Shown piece after piece: positions 60,706-64,000 of a stretch of DNA of 64,000 nt (within the stretch, counting starts at the first letter, position 1; each line of letters begins with the position of its first letter). Made by a program: the position numbers and the translations under genes. This DNA comes from Sulfitobacter sediminilitoris (GTDB taxonomy: Bacteria; Pseudomonadota; Alphaproteobacteria; Rhodobacterales; Rhodobacteraceae), in assembly GCF_010667575.1 (NCBI RefSeq), contig NZ_JAABNT010000015.1:23628-87627 (forward strand), in the 5' to 3' direction. The notes beneath the pieces were generated by a model. That model saw only the letters and a list, made by a program, of their open reading frames with translations, was not told the DNA's origin and ran no database searches.

Positions 60706-62994
60706 CTATTGTTGGTTGTCTTTAGCTGCCACATCTTCTGGAACAACATCTTGAACTGCTTGAGTTGCAGCTGCCGAAATTGCCTGCTTGTCTTCTTCGG
60801 TAAGCTCCGACCTGTCCATCGAGGGAAGAGCGACGCGCACTTCGCGCCGAGCAAATTCAATTCCATTCTCGGCAAACTCTTTGTTCACCCGATTAAAGAT
60901 CTCCTTACGGATCATGAATTGCTTGCCGGGCTTGGCCATAAATTTACCCCGGATGACCATGCCAACATCGTCTATTTCCAGAACGCCTTGGGATTTGAAG
61001 GGTTGCAGGAAGTCGCCCTCGAACTCCGGGGCTTCAATCAACTCTTGGCCGATTTTTTTGAAGATTTTCTTGATCTTAATCGGATCACTGTCAAACGGTA
61101 CGGTAAAGCGCAGTTTCATGATGACCCAATCACGCGAAAAATTGGTGATTTTTGGGATTTCTCCGTAAGGAATTGTATGAACCGGCCCCTTGTGATGACG
61201 CAGCTGCATGGACCGGATCGAGATTTTCTCGACCGTGCCCATTGTGCCATCGACGGTGACATACTCTCCAACACGGAACGCGTCATCGACCAGAAAGAAG
61301 ATGCCAGATACAACATCCGTGACCAGCTTTTGCGCGCCAAAGCCGATTGCAAGACCGACGATGCTGGCACCAGCAAGAAGTGGGGTGGTGTCGACACCAA
61401 TGTTACTTAGACCCAACAGCAGGAACAGCGTGACGATGAATGCTCTCGTCACGAGCAGGATAAGTGGCAGCACGGTAGAAAGTCGCGATCCGCCAGCACC
61501 GCCGCCGTCGCCCCCGACCTCTTGCTCATCGGGGAAATAGCCTGAGGCGGTCTGTTCTGCGGCCAGCTTGCGATTGATAAGCAAAGACGCGGCTTCATAG
61601 AGCAAGTAGCCAATAGACATAATGATGAGGAACTCGATCGCATTGGCGGCAAATCGTGCCCCAACACCTGCAGCGGCGATTGACGTCGGACTCATTCCCC
61701 AGAAATTGGCGATAGACAACACAACGACAGCAAAGATCACAACGCGCCCAATTCGGATGTAAGCCCGCTTGCTGGACCGATAAGCCCGTTCAGCAATGGG
61801 ACCATCGCCTTTCATCGCGGGGGTCAGGTGGCGGACCAATCCCCGAATGGCGGTATCCATCGCGGGGGCAAACATGAGCAAAAGCATAGTCTTGTAATGT
61901 GGTGCGCTGGCGAGCAGCTCAAAATTTCCGTAGCTGACAACAATATTGATCACCCACCAGACCGTGATAAATATGGCAATATTGGCATAAGGATAAAGCT
62001 GGGCGGCCCGTTCCTCCATCGGGGTTACATCAGGGTCCGCGCCCCGCATCATCGATACACCGCCCCCCCGGTAGCGCCAGAAAATCACGATGAGATAAAC
62101 AATAAGCGCCAGGTTCAGCCAGAAACCAAGGCGTGTCTCACCTAAAGGCACACCGTTGTTGGCATTGAAGATCAGGATTGCGTTGGAAAATCCAAGCAGA
62201 AAGGCAAGCCAGAATTGGTGAAAACAGAATGCACGAGCGATGGGGGTTGTGACATTCAGCAGGCGGTACTCCGGGTTCATTGGAGCAAAGAAGAAAAAGC
62301 CTATGGCCAGCATGAAGCGTGGGAAGCCAATCAAGTAGATGCCGATGAGCTGCACGGTTGGAAATAGATTTTCGGGCAGGATGAATGCCCCGGTCGTACG
62401 CGACCCCAATACGAAGATTACAACTGCAATGACTTGGGTGGTCAGGCGTTGGGTCAACAATTGCACCGTCTCACGCAGGGTGATGTTTTCCGGGTCAGCC
62501 GGTGGCAGAACGTGCCAGTTGCGTGTCAATCGCCGAAAGAGGACTTCTGCGACTGCGCCAACACCGAAAACAATCACCATATATCCCAGCAACACGAACA
62601 GACCGCTGCCACCGCCGATGGTCTGATAGAAATTTGAGAATGCCCTCGATTGTGCGCTGAAAAGGTCGGGAAGGCGCTGCATGGGCACTACAACGGACTG
62701 CCAAGCTCCTTCGGTGGCATGATACAGAAAATCCTCGGTGCTGTTGCCTTCATTTGCCTGAGTTTCTGTGGCTTGGGTATTGAGCTGGTCGAGCAGAAGT
62801 GCGCGCACTTCGCTATCTGACAGACGTGAAATCAATGCATTGGCGGACTCAGTGGTCAGTGGTACTGGCAGCTCTGGCATTGTTTCCGCGTCAGCGGCAG
62901 CCGTTGAACCTGGGGTGAAGGGGACCTGGGCATGTATTGCGCCCGTTGAAAGCCCCAGAACTAAGAGACATGCAGCAAGAAATCTGAGTACCAC
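60706..62994 (-). CDS. Large MscS-family mechanosensitive channel
   Basis: A 762-residue membrane protein. The GTG at 62994 follows AAGGA at good spacing and gives a clean signal peptide (LRFLAACLLVLGLSTGAIHA, then QVPF). The longer frame starts at a TTG at 63045 with no ribosome site, so I reject it. After a periplasmic helix-rich segment (to about 100) come roughly ten membrane helices, then the MscS core: the pore-lining helix region PLLAGASIVGLAIGFGAQKL, VDDAFRVGEYVTVDGTMGTV and the cytoplasmic cage (LRFTVPFDSDPIKIKKIFKK, MAKPGKQFMIRKEIFNRVNK). It relieves turgor on osmotic downshock. Size places it among the large MscK-like forms. Confidence 0.9.
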   Translation of the reverse strand: MVLRFLAACLLVLGLSTGAIHAQVPFTPGSTAAADAETMPELPVPLTTESANALISRLSDSEVRALLLDQLNTQATETQANEGNSTEDFLYHATEGAWQSVVVPMQRLPDLFSAQSRAFSNFYQTIGGGSGLFVLLGYMVIVFGVGAVAEVLFRRLTRNWHVLPPADPENITLRETVQLLTQRLTTQVIAVVIFVLGSRTTGAFILPENLFPTVQLIGIYLIGFPRFMLAIGFFFFAPMNPEYRLLNVTTPIARAFCFHQFWLAFLLGFSNAILIFNANNGVPLGETRLGFWLNLALIVYLIVIFWRYRGGGVSMMRGADPDVTPMEERAAQLYPYANIAIFITVWWVINIVVSYGNFELLASAPHYKTMLLLMFAPAMDTAIRGLVRHLTPAMKGDGPIAERAYRSSKRAYIRIGRVVIFAVVVLSIANFWGMSPTSIAAAGVGARFAANAIEFLIIMSIGYLLYEAASLLINRKLAAEQTASGYFPDEQEVGGDGGGAGGSRLSTVLPLILLVTRAFIVTLFLLLGLSNIGVDTTPLLAGASIVGLAIGFGAQKLVTDVVSGIFFLVDDAFRVGEYVTVDGTMGTVEKISIRSMQLRHHKGPVHTIPYGEIPKITNFSRDWVIMKLRFTVPFDSDPIKIKKIFKKIGQELIEAPEFEGDFLQPFKSQGVLEIDDVGMVIRGKFMAKPGKQFMIRKEIFNRVNKEFAENGIEFARREVRVALPSMDRSELTEEDKQAISAAATQAVQDVVPEDVAAKDNQQ

Positions 62995-63194
62995 CAAGCT
63001 GTTTCCTTCATTTGCCGTGTCTTGCGAGTAGATTGGCAAAATCAAGATATAGCAAGGTTGGATCTTGCGGGGGCGACGCTAGCTTTCTTCCCCCTCGCAG
63101 CTAATCGCACCTGGTATTTGCTGCGGGTCGTATGACAGGCGAGGCTGGTGACTTTGCCATACGACAAAGGACAGGCCAGTAAATGCCTCTTTGA

Positions 63195-63664
63195 GTGTCA
63201 ATGTTCGCTCATGTCCGGTGGATGCGCGACGAGATGGCCAACCGGCCCGAAGCCGCGAACGGGTTCGTGAAAGCGTTGCGGCATATTTATGCCTTCGCGG
63301 TCGAGTATGGGCTGGCGCAGCGAAACCCGGCCCGTGACGTGCCCCATTTTAAGGCCAAGGGCAACGGCTTCCATTCCTGGACAATGGAAGAGGTCCGGCG
63401 GTTCGAGCAGCATCACCCGGTCGGCAGTAAGCCGCGGCTGGCGCTGGCGCTCAAGCTCTACACCGGGCAGCGGCGCTCAGACATCGTCAGGCTCGGCCCA
63501 CAGCACAACAAGGACGGCTGGATCACCCTGACCGAGGCCAAGAACCGCGACCGCAAGCCCGTCACCCTCTCCATACCAGTCCTGCCCGAGTTAAAGGTGG
63601 TCATCGACGCCACGCCCACCGGCAACTTGGCCTTCTTGGTCACAGCGTTCAGCAAACCTTTCAC
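63195..63664 (+). pseudogene. Tyrosine recombinase/integrase fragment, truncated at both ends
   Basis: The frame encodes the core-binding end and first half of the catalytic domain of a phage-type integrase: GFVKALRHIYAFAVEYGLAQ, RNPARDV, and LALALKLYTGQRRSDIVRL with the first catalytic arginine (about Arg93). The expected HxxR and tyrosine motifs are missing because the frame breaks after AFLVTAFSKPF, where an insertion sequence begins at about 63665. The N-terminal SAM-like part also seems to be missing. No tRNA attachment site was seen near it. Confidence 0.85.
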
Positions 63665-63873
63665 TGTCTGACGTCAGCGCCTATGGGTCCAATTAGGGCA
63701 ATTTGATAAGAGAGGGTTTCTGGCTCATCGTCACCACCGAGGAGTGGACGATGAGAAAGACAACGAAGAGCCCCGGCGAGAGGATCGTCAAAGAGATCAA
63801 ACGCGCCACGCGTAAGCAGTATTCGAGCGAAGAGAAGATCCGGATTGTGCTTGATGGGCTGCGCGGTGAGGAG
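63665..63873 (+). mobile_element. Left part of an IS3-family insertion sequence, interrupted by a second IS
   Basis: Starts TGTCTGACGTCAGC at the point where the integrase frame is broken, followed by a short leader and the beginning of orfA. The element is cut at about 63873 by another insertion. The 5' TG terminus agrees with IS3-family ends. The right end lies outside the window. Confidence 0.65.
63751..63873 (+). pseudogene. IS3-family transposase orfA, interrupted after 41 codons
   Basis: The ATG at 63751 opens MRKTTKSPGERIVKEI...KQYSSEEKIRIVLDGLRGEE, the start of an IS3-family OrfA: a basic leader and the helix-turn-helix entry SSEEKIRIVLDGLRGEE, usually followed by SI(A)xLCR. Immediately after the second Glu the sequence changes to TGGACCTGTCCC, the end of another element, so the gene is disrupted. 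Confidence 0.8.
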
Positions 63874-64000
63874 TGGACCTGTCCCGTTTTCGTGCCGCTC
63901 CAAGTGCTCGTTTAAGCCACTTTCCTTTCGAAGGCGACCGGGCTTTTCCAGCCCAATGCTGAATGCCGCCGTCGCGGATTGTAGAAGCCGTTGATGTATT
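63874..64000 (-). mobile_element. End of a second IS3-family element inserted into the first
   Basis: Begins TGGACCTGTCCCGTTTTCG at the break in the first IS and contains the 3' end of a transposase on the minus strand, so this is the element's right end in its own orientation. The rest lies beyond the window. Confidence 0.7.
63912..64000 (-). CDS. IS3-family transposase orfB, C-terminal end (partial)
   Basis: The last 28 codons and the TAA stop of an integrase-core transposase are visible: YINGFYNPRRRHSALGWKSP, then VAFERKVA. The YNxxRRHSxLG motif is the C-terminal signature of IS3-family OrfB proteins. The catalytic DDE part lies outside the window. Confidence 0.88.
   Translation of the reverse strand, partial: YINGFYNPRRRHSALGWKSPVAFERKVA

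Noticed and set aside
60706..63045. TTG start at 63045 for the MscS-type channel
   Set aside because: There is no ribosome binding site before it, and the added residues spoil the signal peptide. The GTG at 62994 fits better.

Overview
The window reads as a GC-rich alphaproteobacterial chromosome or chromid segment, most likely from the Roseobacter group of the Rhodobacteraceae. That placement rests on the gene families: a SmoE-type polyol-binding protein, paired TRAP transporters with LysR regulators, a non-pyrrolysine MttB homologue, a SitABCD-type metal transporter, and tandem Dpp-type peptide transporters with a gamma-glutamyltransferase. It is inference from protein character, because no rRNA or tRNA gene was seen.

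Layout. Positions 1-2.3 kb hold the 5' end of a polyol ABC operon with its LacI regulator and a 14-bp palindromic operator. A decayed epimerase remnant and a class I fumarase follow, then a two-gene RND efflux system (4.9-9.2 kb). From 9.2 to 11.6 kb lies a gene graveyard: a sugar-transporter permease and binding protein with three nonsense codons and a deletion, and the N-terminal end of a MOSC protein. From 11.6 to 22 kb are two complete TRAP transporters, each with its own LysR gene. One is linked to a DUF1445 protein (D-glutamate-cyclase/hydro-lyase family) and the other to an N-acyl-D-amino-acid deacylase, which suggests scavenging of D-amino-acid or acylated amino-acid derivatives.

The 22-26 kb stretch holds a hypothetical membrane protein, a DUF2201 VWA-like protein coupled to a MoxR ATPase, and an M24 peptidase. 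From 26.5 to 36.3 kb comes one-carbon and aldehyde metabolism: an MttB-family methyltransferase, a periplasmic molybdenum aldehyde oxidase with a two-heme-motif cytochrome under a TetR regulator, glutathione-dependent formaldehyde dehydrogenase, and a dimethylglycine/sarcosine-dehydrogenase-like enzyme. The last is coupled to a 60-residue membrane protein whose helix is encoded by a hexanucleotide repeat. SitABCD (36.5-40 kb) follows, then a transposase remnant and a DASS-family anion symporter.

From 58.7 down to 42.7 kb, thirteen genes run in one direction: a GntR regulator, two complete peptide ABC transporters, and between them gamma-glutamyltransferase, a DUF1028 protein and an amidase. 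An M20 amidohydrolase and a large MscS-type channel come next. The right edge holds an integrase fragment broken by an insertion sequence that is itself broken by a second one.

The shared theme is scavenging of peptides, amides, D-amino-acid derivatives, methylated amines and polyols in a genome that is visibly gaining and losing genes. I saw no CRISPR array and no obvious defence island. The best candidates for undescribed biology are the DUF2201/MoxR pair with an altered metallopeptidase motif, the TRAP/DUF1445/deacylase region, and the length-variable GI-repeat membrane microprotein.
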